Below, in pieces: positions 43,001 through 56,800 of a DNA stretch of 64,000 nucleotides. The stretch is from Tragulus kanchil (lineage: Eukaryota; Chordata; Mammalia; Artiodactyla; Tragulidae), in contig JAIOJX010000002.1 in assembly GCA_022376925.1 (NCBI GenBank), forward strand, positions 131,388,831-131,452,830. Reading direction: 5' to 3'. A model generated the notes under the pieces. That model searched no databases. It was not told the DNA's origin and worked only from the letters and a program-made list of their open reading frames with translations. The position numbers and the translations under genes were made by a program. The first letter of the stretch is position 1; every line of letters starts with the position of its first letter.

Positions 43001-44836
43001 AGTTAACAGAAATGCATATTTTCTGCTATGTTGAATTTCTGATATATCTGTTTTTGTTCCTTCTTCTGCAGAAAAACGAGTGGACACCAGATGGCCTTAA
43101 ATGTACATTTTGGCATGGCTCTTTTCATCAGTAGCTTTTGTGTCCAAGCAGTGGCTGAGAGAGTCTCTAAGGCAAAGCACATCCAGTTTGTAAGTGGGGT
43201 CTATATCCTCGTGTACTGGATTTCTGCTCTACTGTGGGATTTCACCATCTTCTTCATTACCTGCTGCTTGCTACTAGTGAGTATTAGGTAAAGTTTTTTG
43301 TGGAAAGTTTCTTTTACCTAGTGATGTCATAAACCTAACCGTGCTTGAACTATCATTTCTCATTATCTTAGAAAACATAGTGCAAAAATCTCATTGTAGA
43401 AGCTTTCTTATAGTCTTTCATTAGAAGGAAATAATTTTCTTTTGTAAAAACACAACAACATCATTTACTAGCTCCCTACTTATGTTATCTTCAATTTATT
43501 ACAGACCCCAAAACCTCTCTGAGGGTAGACAGGATCCTACCTCACTTAATTCTCCAGTCTATGATGTGTTCTCCAATGAAATTTCTTCCAAAAGCTGAGG
43601 GTTGAGAATTAATGAGCACAAGATATTTAAGTATTATTATGAGAATATTGAAAGAGATAAGAACCAAATCAGATTATTTGTTCTTCTTCTCCAGTATATT
43701 TTGTAGATGATCTGTATTGCTGAAAAACTAACCAATATTGTATCCTTCTCCTAGGTGACCTGATTAAGTACTTAATGGAAAATGAAGATTGTGTTCGGTT
43801 ATGCATTGTTGCATTTTCCATTGATGTGAAGACAAATGAAACAAGAGTTACTGCTTTGTTTAACAATCAAGCATACCATTCACCATCTCTGACCGTGGCA
43901 ATGTTAAACAACGTTCTTTTCAAGTCAATTTCTGGTCCCAGTGCTTCCTTAACAGTCTTCAATCATCCTCAGCCACATGCTACTAATAAAGAACTTAGTG
44001 AAATGTATGTTATTCTTCCATTAGAATTGAATTTTATGCTTTACATACATTTCTCCTACCATTTATGATTACAATTATAGTTAACAGAAATGCATATTTT
44101 CTGCTATGTTGAATTTCTGATATATCTGTTTTTGTTCCTTCTTCTGCAAAAAAACGAGTGGACACCAGATGGCCTTAAATGTACATTTTGGCATGGCTCT
44201 TTTCATCAGTAGCTTTTGTGTCCAAGCAGTGGCTGAGAGAGTCTCTAAGGCAAAGCACATCCAGTTTGTAAGTGGGGTCTATATCCTCGTGTACTGGATT
44301 TCTGCTCTACTGTGGGATTTCACCATCTTCTTCATTACCTGCTGCTTGCTACTAGTGAGTATTAGGTAAAGTTTTTTGTGGAAAGTTTCTTTTACCTAGT
44401 GATGTCATAAACCTAACCCTGCTTGAACTATCATTTCTCATTATCTTAGAAAACATAGTGCAAAAATCTCATTGTAGAAGCTTTCTTATAGTCTTTCATT
44501 AGAAGGAAATAATTTTCTTTTGTAAAAACACAACAACATCATTTACTAGCTCCCTACTTATGTTATCTTCAATTTATTACAGACCCCAAAACCTCTCTGA
44601 GGGTAGACAGGATCCTACCTCACTTAATTCTCCAGTCTATGATGTGTTCTCCAATGAAATTTCTTCCAAAAAGCTGAGGGTTGAGAATTAATGAGCACAA
44701 GATTAACTTTAAAATGGTAATATTTCATACAACTCCTTTGATTTAGAATTTCAATAGGAGAAGGACTGGGAAATAGTGTGTGTGTATATACACACACACA
44801 TTAGGTTCAGGTATATGTGCGTGTGTGTATGTGTAT

Positions 44837-44881
<45 letters not shown>

Positions 44882-47800
44882 TATATATATATATTAGGTT
44901 CAGGTACACTTTGCTGTGTACCTGAAACTAATATAAAACAGAATATTATAAATCACTCACACTTCAAAAAATAAATACAAAAACATTGTAAAAGCACATA
45001 ACTTTAAAAAATTTGTTGAGTGCAGATCTCATATTGTATTATTTCCAGAATAAAATAAAATAGTGAAATTAAAATAGCCCTATATAAAGAAAAACCAACT
45101 AGGCCTGTTAGTAAATCTTCTCTATAAGAAATCATGAAAGGAATCCTTCAGTTTTAAATAAAACTACAGTAGACAATAACTCACATACACATGAAGAAAT
45201 GAATAATAATAACAATGCCTGGGTCAAGATGGTACAGTAGGAGAATTCTGGGCTCACTTCCCCTCATGACCACATCAAAACTACAGTTACAAATAAAATA
45301 ATTCACACTGAAATAAACCTGCAGACTAACAGAATGCATCTTCTACAACAAAGACTATGAAGAAAAATCCACAGAGTCTGGAAGGAAGGAAAATCATTTT
45401 GTGAGAACCCATTCCCCTAGCAGGAAATGTAGAAGAGGAAGGGGATATTCACTCCTTGGGGATCTTCCCTGAGATGTGAGAGGTTAGAGCCACAAGTTAG
45501 ACACTTCAAGACTGAAGTCCAACACCAGGAAAACAAGCACCCTTAGCTGGTTTGAAAACCAGTGGGGTTTGTGGGAGAGCTGTAAGAAACTGAGACTCCA
45601 CTCTTGAGGAGAATGGTCTAGTCTTGCTTACCCCTAATCAAGCATGGAGTCAGCAGATTGAAAACTGGGGCTCTGATTGGCTGGCCAGGACTTCCCCAGT
45701 GTCCCCCACCTCGACCCTGTACTGGTTTCCTACTCCAGCCTCTTTAACAATGGTGCTACTCCCAGCCAAGGTGGAGATTACTTATTGCCATTGAGAATGT
45801 GCACTATTGGAGAGAGCTTACTTGGACCCTGGGCCTGCCTCTGACCAGAGTCAAGGCAGCCATTACCGGCTGGTGCATCTTTGACCACACATTGTATAAA
45901 GTGAAACTATTTCAAGGAAAGACAAACTTAGAGTCCATTCCTGTGCACACTTGGGAGGTGGTGAAGTAAATCAGTGACCTTACCTCTTACACAAACCCAA
46001 TCTTTAACCAACTTGCACAAAGGAAAAAAGTGAAACTAGTCTAAAAGTGCAGCCCCAAACCCTCAGGCCCCAGCCATGTCCCAAACCAAGGCAAAGACTG
46101 CCCTCATTCCTTGGAGAAACTCTCTCCCTCAGAGCTCTTTCTCCAACCGTTCAGCCTCTTGAACTGACTCCTGATATGACAGTGACAGTAGCTAAGCATA
46201 AGAGAACCCAGCTTGCCCCTGACTTTGGCTCTAGCCCATCCAAATCCAGTCCTACCTCACAACAAGGCAGTGTCCACCAGCACACTGTATGGTAAGATGT
46301 AGCCTATGTCCACTTCAGACCCAGCTTTCCCACCAAAGCCAATGGGAACAGGTAGCCTGCGTAAGGATACTACCACAGATGGCATGTCTTCAAGCCTGGG
46401 ATAAGTAACTCTTTCACTTAATTTCATAGAGACAGATAATGTTAAACAAAATAAGAAGACAAAGAAACATGTTTCAAATGAAAGAATATGAAAAAATGCC
46501 TGAAAAAAATCCTAATGAGGGCTTCCCTGGTGGTCCAGTGGGTAAGGACACCACCTTGCAGTGTAAGGGGTGCCAGTTTGATCCCTGGCCTGGGAAGATC
46601 CCACATGTCACAGAGCGGCTGGACCAATGTGTCCAACTACCTCACCTGAGCTCTGGAGCGCATGCACCTGGAGCCGATGCTCCCCCTGCAATGGGAAAAC
46701 AAGCACCCTTAGCTGGTTTGAAAACCAGTGGGGTTTGTGGGAGAGCTGTAAGAAACTGAGACTCCACTCTTGAGGAGAATGGTCTAGTCTTGCTTACCCC
46801 TAATCAAGCATGGAGTCAGCAGATTGAAAACTGGGGCTCTGATTGGCTGGCCAGGACTTCCCCAGTGTCCCCCACCTCGACCCTGTACTGGTTTCCTACT
46901 CCAGCCTCTTTAACAATGGTGCTACTCCCAGCCAAGGTGGAGATTACTTATTGCCATTGAGAATGTGCACTATTGGAGAGAGCTTACTTGGACCCTGGGC
47001 CTGCCTCTGACCAGAGTCAAGGCAGCCATTACCGGCTGGTGCATCTTTGACCACACATTGTATAAAGTGAAACTATTTCAAGGAAAGACAAACTTAGAGT
47101 CCATTCCTGTGCACACTTGGGAGGTGGTGAAGTAAATCAGTGACCTTACCTCTTACACAAACCCAATCTTTAACCAACTTGCACAAAGGAAAAAAGTGAA
47201 ACTAGTCTAAAAGTGCAGCCCCAAACCCTCAGGCCCCAGCCATGTCCCAAACCAAGGCAAAGACTGCCCTCATTCCTTGGAGAAACTCTCTCCCTCAGAG
47301 CTCTTTCTCCAACCGTTCAGCCTCTTGAACTGACTCCTGATATGACAGTGACAGTAGCTAAGCATAAGAGAACCCAGCTTGCCCCTGACTTTGGCTCTAG
47401 CCCATCCAAATCCAGTCCTACCTCACAACAAGGCAGTGTCCACCAGCACACTGTATGGTAAGATGTAGCCTATGTCCACTTCAGACCCAGCTTTCCCACC
47501 AAAGCCAATGGGAACAGGTAGCCTGCGTAAGGATACTACCACAGATGGCATGTCTTCAAGCCTGGGATAAGTAACTCTTTCACTTAATTTCATAGAGACA
47601 GATAATGTTAAACAAAATAAGAAGACAAAGAAACATGTTTCAAATGAAAGAATATGAAAAAATGCCTGAAAAAAATCCTAATGAGGGCTTCCCTGGTGGT
47701 CCAGTGGGTAAGGACACCACCTTGCAGTGTAAGGGGTGCCAGTTTGATCCCTGGCCTGGGAAGATCCCACATGTCACAGAGCGGCTGGACCAATGTGTCC

Positions 47801-50800
47801 AACTACCTCACCTGAGCTCTGGAGCGCATGCACCTGGAGCCGATGCTCTGCAGCAAGAAAGGCCACTGCAATGGGAGGCCCACATAAGCCAAAGAACAAA
47901 GATGGAAATAAATGAAAGACCAAGAGAAGTGGCCAAAAAAAAAAAAAAAAAAGAAGTAAGTTACTTTATAAAAAAAAAATCCTAATGAAACAGAGGAAAA
48001 TAATTTACCTGGTAAAGGGTTCAAAGCAGTAGTAACAAGGATGCTAACTGGATAGATGAATACAGCGAGAATTTTAATAAGGAACTAGAAAATATTATAA
48101 AAAAAGGTCAGAGCTGAAGAATACAATAAATAAAATGAAAAATACACTAGCAGTTATAAGAACAGATGAGTGATACAGAAGAACACATAAGCAATCTGGA
48201 ATATGAAGCTGTCGGGGCCAGAAGAACAAAAAGAAAAGTTTTAAGGAGGAGTCATTTAAGAAACATCTGTGACAACACCACACATACTAAACATTTACAT
48301 TATAGGGGTCCCATAAGGAGGAAAGAGAAAAAGGTAGAAAATATATCTAGTGAAAATAGAGTTGAAAACTATCTGAAACTGAATAAACAGTTTTACAGGT
48401 ACAGAAATCACCAAGAATCCCAAAGATGAACCCAAAGGTATCAACACCAAGGCATGTAATAACTAAAATGGAAAATGTTAAAGATAAAGAGAGAATGCTA
48501 AAAGCAGAGAAAAACAAAGAAATCATACAGAAGGGAACCGTCATAAGTCTCATGACTGATTTTTCTGCAGAAACATTGCGGGTCAAAAAGCAGTGACATG
48601 ATGTATTTAAAGTGAGGAAAGGAATAGTGGTGTAGTGGAATAGTGGACTTCTGGACACAGCAGGGGAAGGAGATGGTAAGACAAATTGTAAAAGTAGCAT
48701 TGCCATATATGCACTATTGTGTGTAAAATAAATAGCTAGTGGGAAGCTGCTACACAGCACAGGGAGCCCAGACTAGCACTCTGTGACAACCTAAAGGGAT
48801 GGGATGTGAGTGGGGAGTGAGACTGGAAAAGGAGGGGACATTTATGTAATTACAACTGACTCACATTGTCGTGTGCGAGTAACCAATAAATAAAGCAATT
48901 ATTCTCCAATTTAAAAAGTAAAAAAAAAAAAAAAAATTTTCACTCTAAAGAAAAATGTGCCTTCACTCTAGAAGAAATCCATAGCAGAATACCTGAGGCC
49001 AATAAACAGATACTTAAGTTAGAAGATAGAATGGTAGCAATAACTGCCAAAGAGCCGAATAAAGGGAAAAGGATGAAAAGAACTGACAATGTTCTTGTTT
49101 AGTCACACAATCATGTCTGACTCTTTGCAATTCATGAACTGCACACCAGACTTCTGTTTCCTTAACTATCTTCCAGAATTTGCTCAAACTCATGTCCATT
49201 GAGCCATTGATGCCAACCAACTATCTCTTCCTATGTCGTCCCCATTTCCTCTTGCCTTCAACCTTTCCCAGCATCAGGGTCTTTTCCAATGAGTTGCATA
49301 AGGGAACTCTGGGAAAACATTAAGCACACCACCACTCAAAGTATAGTGGTCCCAGAAGAAGAAAGAGTCTGAGAAATTTTTTGAAGGATTATAGTCAAAA
49401 GTTTCCCCAACATGGGAAATGAAATAGTCAAGCCCAAGAAGTGCAGAGAGTCCCATACCAAATAAATCCAAGGAGAAACATGGCAAGACACATACTAATC
49501 AAACTAATAAAGATTAAACACAAATAATATTTAAAACAGCAAGGGAAAAGCAACAAATAAAATACAAGAGAAAGGGGCTTCCCCAGTGGTCCAGTGGGTA
49601 AAGAGTTTACCTTGCAGCACAAGGGGCACCAGTTCGATCCCTGGCCTGGGAAGATCCCACGTGCCACAGAGCAGCCGATGCTCTGCACAGAGCACAGCCA
49701 CTGCGATGGGAGGCCCACTCAGGCCAAAGAATAAAGATGGATGGAAATAAATAAATAATTTAAAAAAAAATACACGAGAAAACCAATACAATTAGCAGCT
49801 GATCTTTCAGCAGAAACTCTGCAGTCCAGAAAGGCATGGTAGGATATATAAAGTACTGAAAGGGAAGAAATCTATAACCAGTATTACTCTACCTGACAAG
49901 GATCTCATTCAAAATTCATGGAGAAATAAAAACCTTTATAGACAAGCAAAAGTTAAAAGAATTTAGTACCACCAAACCAACTTTACAACAAACGTTAAAA
50001 GGAATTATATAGACAGGAAATATAAGAAAAGAAAAATACCTACAAAGACAAATCCAAAACAATTAAGTGACAATAGGAACATATGAATAAGTAATTATTT
50101 TAAATCTAAAGGGACTAAGTGCTCCAATAAAAGACACAGACTGGCTGAATAGATGCCAAAACAAGACCCATATATATGCCATCTACAAGAGACCCACTTC
50201 AGACCTAGAAACACATACAGAATGAGAGTGAGAGAATGGAAAATGATATCCCATGCAAATGAAAATCAAAAGAAAGCCAGAGTAGCAATCCTCATATTGG
50301 ACAAAACAGATCTTAAAGAATATTACAAGAGATAAGGAAGGACACTACATAATAATCAAAGAATCAATCCAAGAGGAAGACATGACAATTGTAAATATTT
50401 ATACACCCAGCATAGGAGCACCTCAATAAATAAGACAAATACTGACAGACATAAAAGGAGAAATATACAGTAACACAATAATAGGAGGAAACGTTAACAC
50501 CCCACTAATACCAACAGACAGATGATCAAAAAAAGAAAATAAGGAAATACAAGCCTTCAATGACATATTAGAACATGTGGATCTAATTGATATCTTCAGG
50601 ACATGCCATCCAAATACAGAAGAATACACTTCTTGAGCACACATGGAATATTCTCCAGGATAGGTCACATCTTGGGTCATAAATCAAACCTCAGCAAATT
50701 TAAGAAAATTGAAATTGTATTAAGAATCTTTGACCACAACTCTCTGAGACTAGATATCATTTATGGGAAAAACACCATTAGAAACACAAACACAGAAACA

Positions 50801-53800
50801 GAAACACAGATTAAACAGTATGTTTATAAATAACGAACAGGCTATTGAAGAAATCAAAAGGGAAATAAAAGAAACAAAGTAACAATGAAAACACAACAAC
50901 CTTAAACCTCTTGAGTTGCAACAAAAACATTTTAAGAGGAAAATTTATAGTAATACAGTCCTACCTCAATAAACAAGAAAAACATCAAATAGACAACCTA
51001 ACTTTACACCTAAAACAACTGGAAAAATAACAGCAACAACCACAACAACAAATCCCAAAGTTACTAGAAGGAAAGAAATCATAAAAATCAGAGCATAAAT
51101 CAGAATGAAAAAGAAATGAAGAAAAAACTAAAGCCTGGTTCTTTGAGAAGATAAAATTGAGAAATAATTAGAATCGTCAAGAAAAAAGGGAGAAGAATCA
51201 AATCAACAAAATTAGAAATGAAAAAGGAGAGGTTACAACAGAGAACACAGCAATACAAAGAATCATAAGACTATCCAAAGTAACTATATGCCAACGAAAT
51301 GGACAAAATGAAAGAAATAGATTATTAGAAAAGTTCAGTCTTCCAAAGCTAAACTAGTAAGAAATAGAAATTATGAACAAAGCAATTATAGGCACTGAAA
51401 TTGAAACTGATCGAAAATCTCTCAAAAATCAAAGCCCAGGGACAGTTGGCTTCACAGGGAATTCTATCAAATACTTAGAGAAGAGCTAATGCCTATTCTT
51501 CTAAAACTCTTTCAAAAAATTGCACAGGAAGGAACACTTCCAAACTAATTCCATCACCCTGATACCAAAACTAGATGAAGAGAACACACAAAGAGAAAAT
51601 ACAGGCCAAAATCACTGATACACATAGATGAAAAAATCTTCAACAAAATTCTAGCAAACAGAATTCAACAATAGGTTAAAAAGTTCATAAACCATGATCA
51701 AGTTAGGATTATCCCAGGGATGCAAGGAATCTTCCAGATATGCAAATCAGTCAATGTGATACACTGTATTAACAAATTAAAAGATATGAACCCTATGCTA
51801 ATCTCAAGAGATGCATAAAAAGCTTTTGAAAAAAATTCAACCCCCATTTATGATAAAAACTCTCTAAAAATGGGCATATAAGGAATCTACCTCAACATAA
51901 TAAAGGCTTTTATTCTCAATGATGAAAGCATTCCTGCTGAGATGAGGAACAAGGGTATCTACTCTCACCACTATAATTCAACACAGTTTTGGAAGTCTTA
52001 GCTATGGAAATCAGAAGAAAAGAAATAAAACAGGGCTTGCCCTGGTGGTCCAGTGGGTAAGGACACCGCCTTGCAGCTCAAGGGGCGCTGGTTCGATCCC
52101 TGGCCTGGGAAGATCCCAAAACATTTTAAGAGGAAAATTTATAGTAATACAGTCCTACCTCAATAAACAAGAAAAACATCAAATAGACAACCTAACTTTA
52201 CACCTAAAACAACTGGAAAAATAACAGCAACAACCACAACAACAAATCCCAAAGTTACTAGAAGGAAAGAAATCATAAAAATCAGAGCATAAATCAGAAT
52301 GAAAAAGAAATGAAGAAAAAACTAAAGCCTGGTTCTTTGAGAAGATAAAATTGAGAAATAATTAGAATCGTCAAGAAAAAAGGGAGAAGAATCAAATCAA
52401 CAAAATTAGAAATGAAAAAGGAGAGGTTACAACAGAGAACACAGCAATACAAAGAATCATAAGACTATCCAAAGTAACTATATGCCAACGAAATGGACAA
52501 AATGAAAGAAATAGATTATTAGAAAAGTTCAGTCTTCCAAAGCTAAACTAGTAAGAAATAGAAATTATGAACAAAGCAATTATAGGCACTGAAATTGAAA
52601 CTGATCGAAAATCTCTCAAAAATCAAAGCCCAGGGACAGTTGGCTTCACAGGGAATTCTATCAAATACTTAGAGAAGAGCTAATGCCTATTCTTCTAAAA
52701 CTCTTTCAAAAAATTGCACAGGAAGGAACACTTCCAAACTAATTCCATCACCCTGATACCAAAACTAGATGAAGAGAACACACAAAGAGAAAATACAGGC
52801 CAAAATCACTGATACACATAGATGAAAAAATCTTCAACAAAATTCTAGCAAACAGAATTCAACAATAGGTTAAAAAGTTCATAAACCATGATCAAGTTAG
52901 GATTATCCCAGGGATGCAAGGAATCTTCCAGATATGCAAATCAGTCAATGTGATACACTGTATTAACAAATTAAAAGATATGAACCCTATGCTAATCTCA
53001 AGAGATGCATAAAAAGCTTTTGAAAAAAATTCAACCCCCATTTATGATAAAAACTCTCTAAAAATGGGCATATAAGGAATCTACCTCAACATAATAAAGG
53101 CTTTTATTCTCAATGATGAAAGCATTCCTGCTGAGATGAGGAACAAGGGTATCTACTCTCACCACTATAATTCAACACAGTTTTGGAAGTCTTAGCTATG
53201 GAAATCAGAGAAGAAAAAGAAATAAAACAGGGCTTGCCCTGGTGGTCCAGTGGGTAAGGACACCGCCTTGCAGCTCAAGGGGCGCTGGTTCGATCCCTGG
53301 CCTGGGAAGATCCCACGTGCTGCGGAGCGGCTGGACCAATGTGTCCAATTACCGAGCCAGAGTTCTGGAGCACATACGCCCAGAGCCAGTGCTCTGCAAC
53401 GACAGACGCCACCGCTATGGGAGGCCCACGGGAGCCAAAGAACAAAGACGGATGAAAACAGAGAAATGAAAGACCAATAGAAGTGGCCCGCCCGCTCCCC
53501 TCCCTCCCGAACTCGACCCCCACCCAAAATAAATAAATAAATAAATCTTTTTAAAAAAAAAAGAAATAAAACAAAACCAGATTGGAAAAGAAGTAAAAGC
53601 CTCACTTTTTGCACATGACATGATAATATACATAGGAAACCCTAAAGATACTATCAAAAACTTACTAGAGGTAATTAGTGAATGTAGCAAAGACACAGGA
53701 AATAAAAACAATACACAGAAATCACTTGAGTTCCTATATATTCACACTGAAAATCAGGAAGGAAATTTAAGGAATCAATCATGCTTACCATTGGAATGAA

Positions 53801-56800
53801 ACAAAACAAAATAAAACAAATACCTAGGCATAAACCTACCTAAGGAGACAAAAGAGCGAAAAGATGTCCTTTTTCATCACTGGGGACTAGAATTCAAAAG
53901 TAGAAAGTCAGGGGATACCTGAGTAACACGCAACTTTAGCCTTGGAGTATAAAATGAAGTAGGGCAAAAGCCAACAGAGTTGTGCCAAGAGAGCACACTG
54001 GTCATAGCAAACACCCTCTTCCAACAACTCAAGAGACGATTCTACACATGCACATCACCAGGTGGTCAATACCGAAATCAGATTGGATATCAAATTCCAA
54101 ATAATAAGGCTTTTATTAAAGCTTTTGAAAAAATTCAACCCCATTTATGATAAAACTCTCTAAAAATGGGCATATAAGGAATCTACCTCAACATAATAAA
54201 GGCTTTTATTCTCAATGATGAAAGCATTCCTGCTGAGATGAGGAACAAGGGTATCTACTCTCACCACTATAATTCAACACAGTTTTGGAAGTCTTAGCTA
54301 TGGAAATCAGAGAAGAAAAAGAAATAAAACAGGGCTTGCCCTGGTGGTCCAGTGGGTAAGGACACCGCCTTGCAGCTCAAGGGGCGCTGGTTCGATCCCT
54401 GGCCTGGGAAGATCCCACGTGCTGCGGAGCGGCTGGACCAATGTGTCCAATTACCGAGCCAGAGTTCTGGAGCACATACGCCCAGAGCCAGTGCTCTGCA
54501 ACGACAGACGCCACCGCTATGGGAGGCCCACGGGAGCCAAAGAACAAAGACGGATGAAAACAGAGAAATGAAAGACCAATAGAAGTGGCCCGCCCGCTCC
54601 CCTCCCTCCCGAACTCGACCCCCACCCAAAATAAATAAATAAATAAATCTTTTTAAAAAAAAAAGAAATAAAACAAAACCAGATTGGAAAAGAAGTAAAA
54701 GCCTCACTTTTTGCACATGACATGATAATATACATAGGAAACCCTAAAGATACTATCAAAAACTTACTAGAGGTAATTAGTGAATGTAGCAAAGACACAG
54801 GAAATAAAAACAATACACAGAAATCACTTGAGTTCCTATATATTCACACTGAAAATCAGGAAGGAAATTTAAGGAATCAATCATGCTTACCATTGGAATG
54901 AAACAAAACAAAATAAAACAAATACCTAGGCATAAACCTACCTAAGGAGACAAAAGAGCGAAAAGATGTCCTTTTTCATCACTGGGGACTAGAATTCAAA
55001 AGTAGAAAGTCAGGGGATACCTGAGTAACACGCAACTTTAGCCTTGGAGTATAAAATGAAGTAGGGCAAAAGCCAACAGAGTTGTGCCAAGAGAGCACAC
55101 TGGTCATAGCAAACACCCTCTTCCAACAACTCAAGAGACGATTCTACACATGCACATCACCAGGTGGTCAATACCGAAATCAGATTGGTTATATTCTTTG
55201 CAACCGAAAATGAAGAAGCTCTACACAGTGACCAAAACACAACCTGGAGCAGACTGTGGCTAAGATCATAAACTTCTTATTGCAAAATTCAGAGTTAAAT
55301 TGAAGAAAGTAGAGAAAGCCACTAGGTGATTCAAGTATGACCTAAATCAAATCCCTTATGATTATCCAGTGGAAATGACAAATATATTCAAGGGATTAGA
55401 TATGATGGACAGAGTGCCAGAGGAACTCTGGATGGAGGTTCATAAAACTGAACAGGAGGCAGAGACCAAAACCATCTTGAATAAAAAGGATCCAAAAAGG
55501 CAAAACAGTTCTCTGAGGAGGCCTTACAAAGAGCTGAGAAAAGAAGACAAAGGAGAAAGGCAAAGGAGAAAAGGAAAGATATACTCATCTGGTTGCAGAG
55601 TTCCAGAGAATAGCAAGGAGAGATAAGAAAGCCTTCTTAAATGAACAATGTGAAGAAATAGAAGAAAACAACAGAATGGTAAAGGCTAGAGATCTCTTTA
55701 GGAAAATTAGAGATGCCAAGGGAACATTTCATGAAAAGTCAAGCACAATAAAGGACAAAAACAGTATGGACCTAACAGAAGCAGAAGATATTAAGAAGAG
55801 GTGGAAAGAATACACAGAAGAACTATAGAAAAAAGACCTTAATGAACCAGATGACCATGATGGTGAGACCACTTACCTAGAGCCAGACATCTTAGAGTAC
55901 AAAGTCAAGTGGGCCCTAGGAAGCATTACTATGAACAAAGTTAGAGTAGGTGATGGAATTCCAGCTGAGCTATTTCAAATCCTAAAAGATGATCCTGTTA
56001 AAGTGCTGAACTCAATATGCCAGCCAATTTGGGAAACTCAGCAGTGACCTCAGGACTGGAAAAGTTCAATTTTCATTCCAATACCAAAGAAGGGTAATGC
56101 CAAAGAATGTTTAAACAACCTCAAAATTGCACTCATTTCACATGCTGGCAAAGCAATGCTCAAAATCGTCCAAGCTAGGCTTCAACAGTACGTGAACAGA
56201 GAAATTCCAGGTGTACAAGCTGAATTTAGAACAGGCAGAGAAATCAGAGATCAAATTGCCAACATCCATTGGATCATAGAAAGAGCAAGGGAATTCCAGA
56301 AAAAAACATCTACTTCTTCATTGACTGTGCCAAAGCCTTTGATTGTGGGGACCACAACAAACTGTGGACAATTTTGATAAAGATGGCAATTCCAGACTAC
56401 CTTACTTGCCTCCTGTGAAACCTGTATGCAGGACAAAAGAACTGGTGGACAACTGTTTGAATCAAATCCCTTATGATTATCCAGTGGAAATGACAAATAT
56501 ATTCAAGGGATTAGATATGATGGACAGAGTGCCAGAGGAACTCTGGATGGAGGTTCATAAAACTGAACAGGAGGCAGAGACCAAAACCATCTTGAATAAA
56601 AAGGATCCAAAAAGGCAAAACAGTTCTCTGAGGAGGCCTTACAAAGAGCTGAGAAAAGAAGACAAAGGAGAAAGGCAAAGGAGAAAAGGAAAGATATACT
56701 CATCTGGTTGCAGAGTTCCAGAGAATAGCAAGGAGAGATAAGAAAGCCTTCTTAAATGAACAATGTGAAGAAATAGAAGAAAACAACAGAATGGTAAAGG

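Larger units (their letters stand above)
42543..44703. repeat. Tandem duplication 14 (offset 1078), contains exons 9 and 10
   Basis: 42543-43620 and 43621-44703. Differences include the exon 10 acceptor (44149). Confidence 0.95.
45224..53858 (+). mobile_element. Old sense L1, near full span, with nested insertions
   Basis: 5' leader (gggtcaagatggtacagtagg, 45224), ORF1 remnants (about 47990-48600 and 49300-49870), ORF2 from about 50110 (gactggctgaatagatgcc, accaagagacc-type) through the RT region to about 53858. The RT catalytic motif reads F-A-H-D rather than F-A-D-D (near 53608), and many stops are present. CHR SINEs, a BovB tail and a younger L1 3' end are nested in it, and two or three duplications inflate its length. 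At 53858 it passes abruptly into BovB. Confidence 0.65.
53016..55188. repeat. Tandem duplication 17 (offset ~1102)
   Basis: 53016-54086 and 54121-55188, with a ~34-base linker. It overlaps duplication 16, so 53016-53312 exists three times. Confidence 0.94.

Noticed and set aside
48166..48429. 87-codon ORF with charged composition
   Set aside because: It is a remnant of old L1 ORF1 (coiled-coil region), not a host gene.
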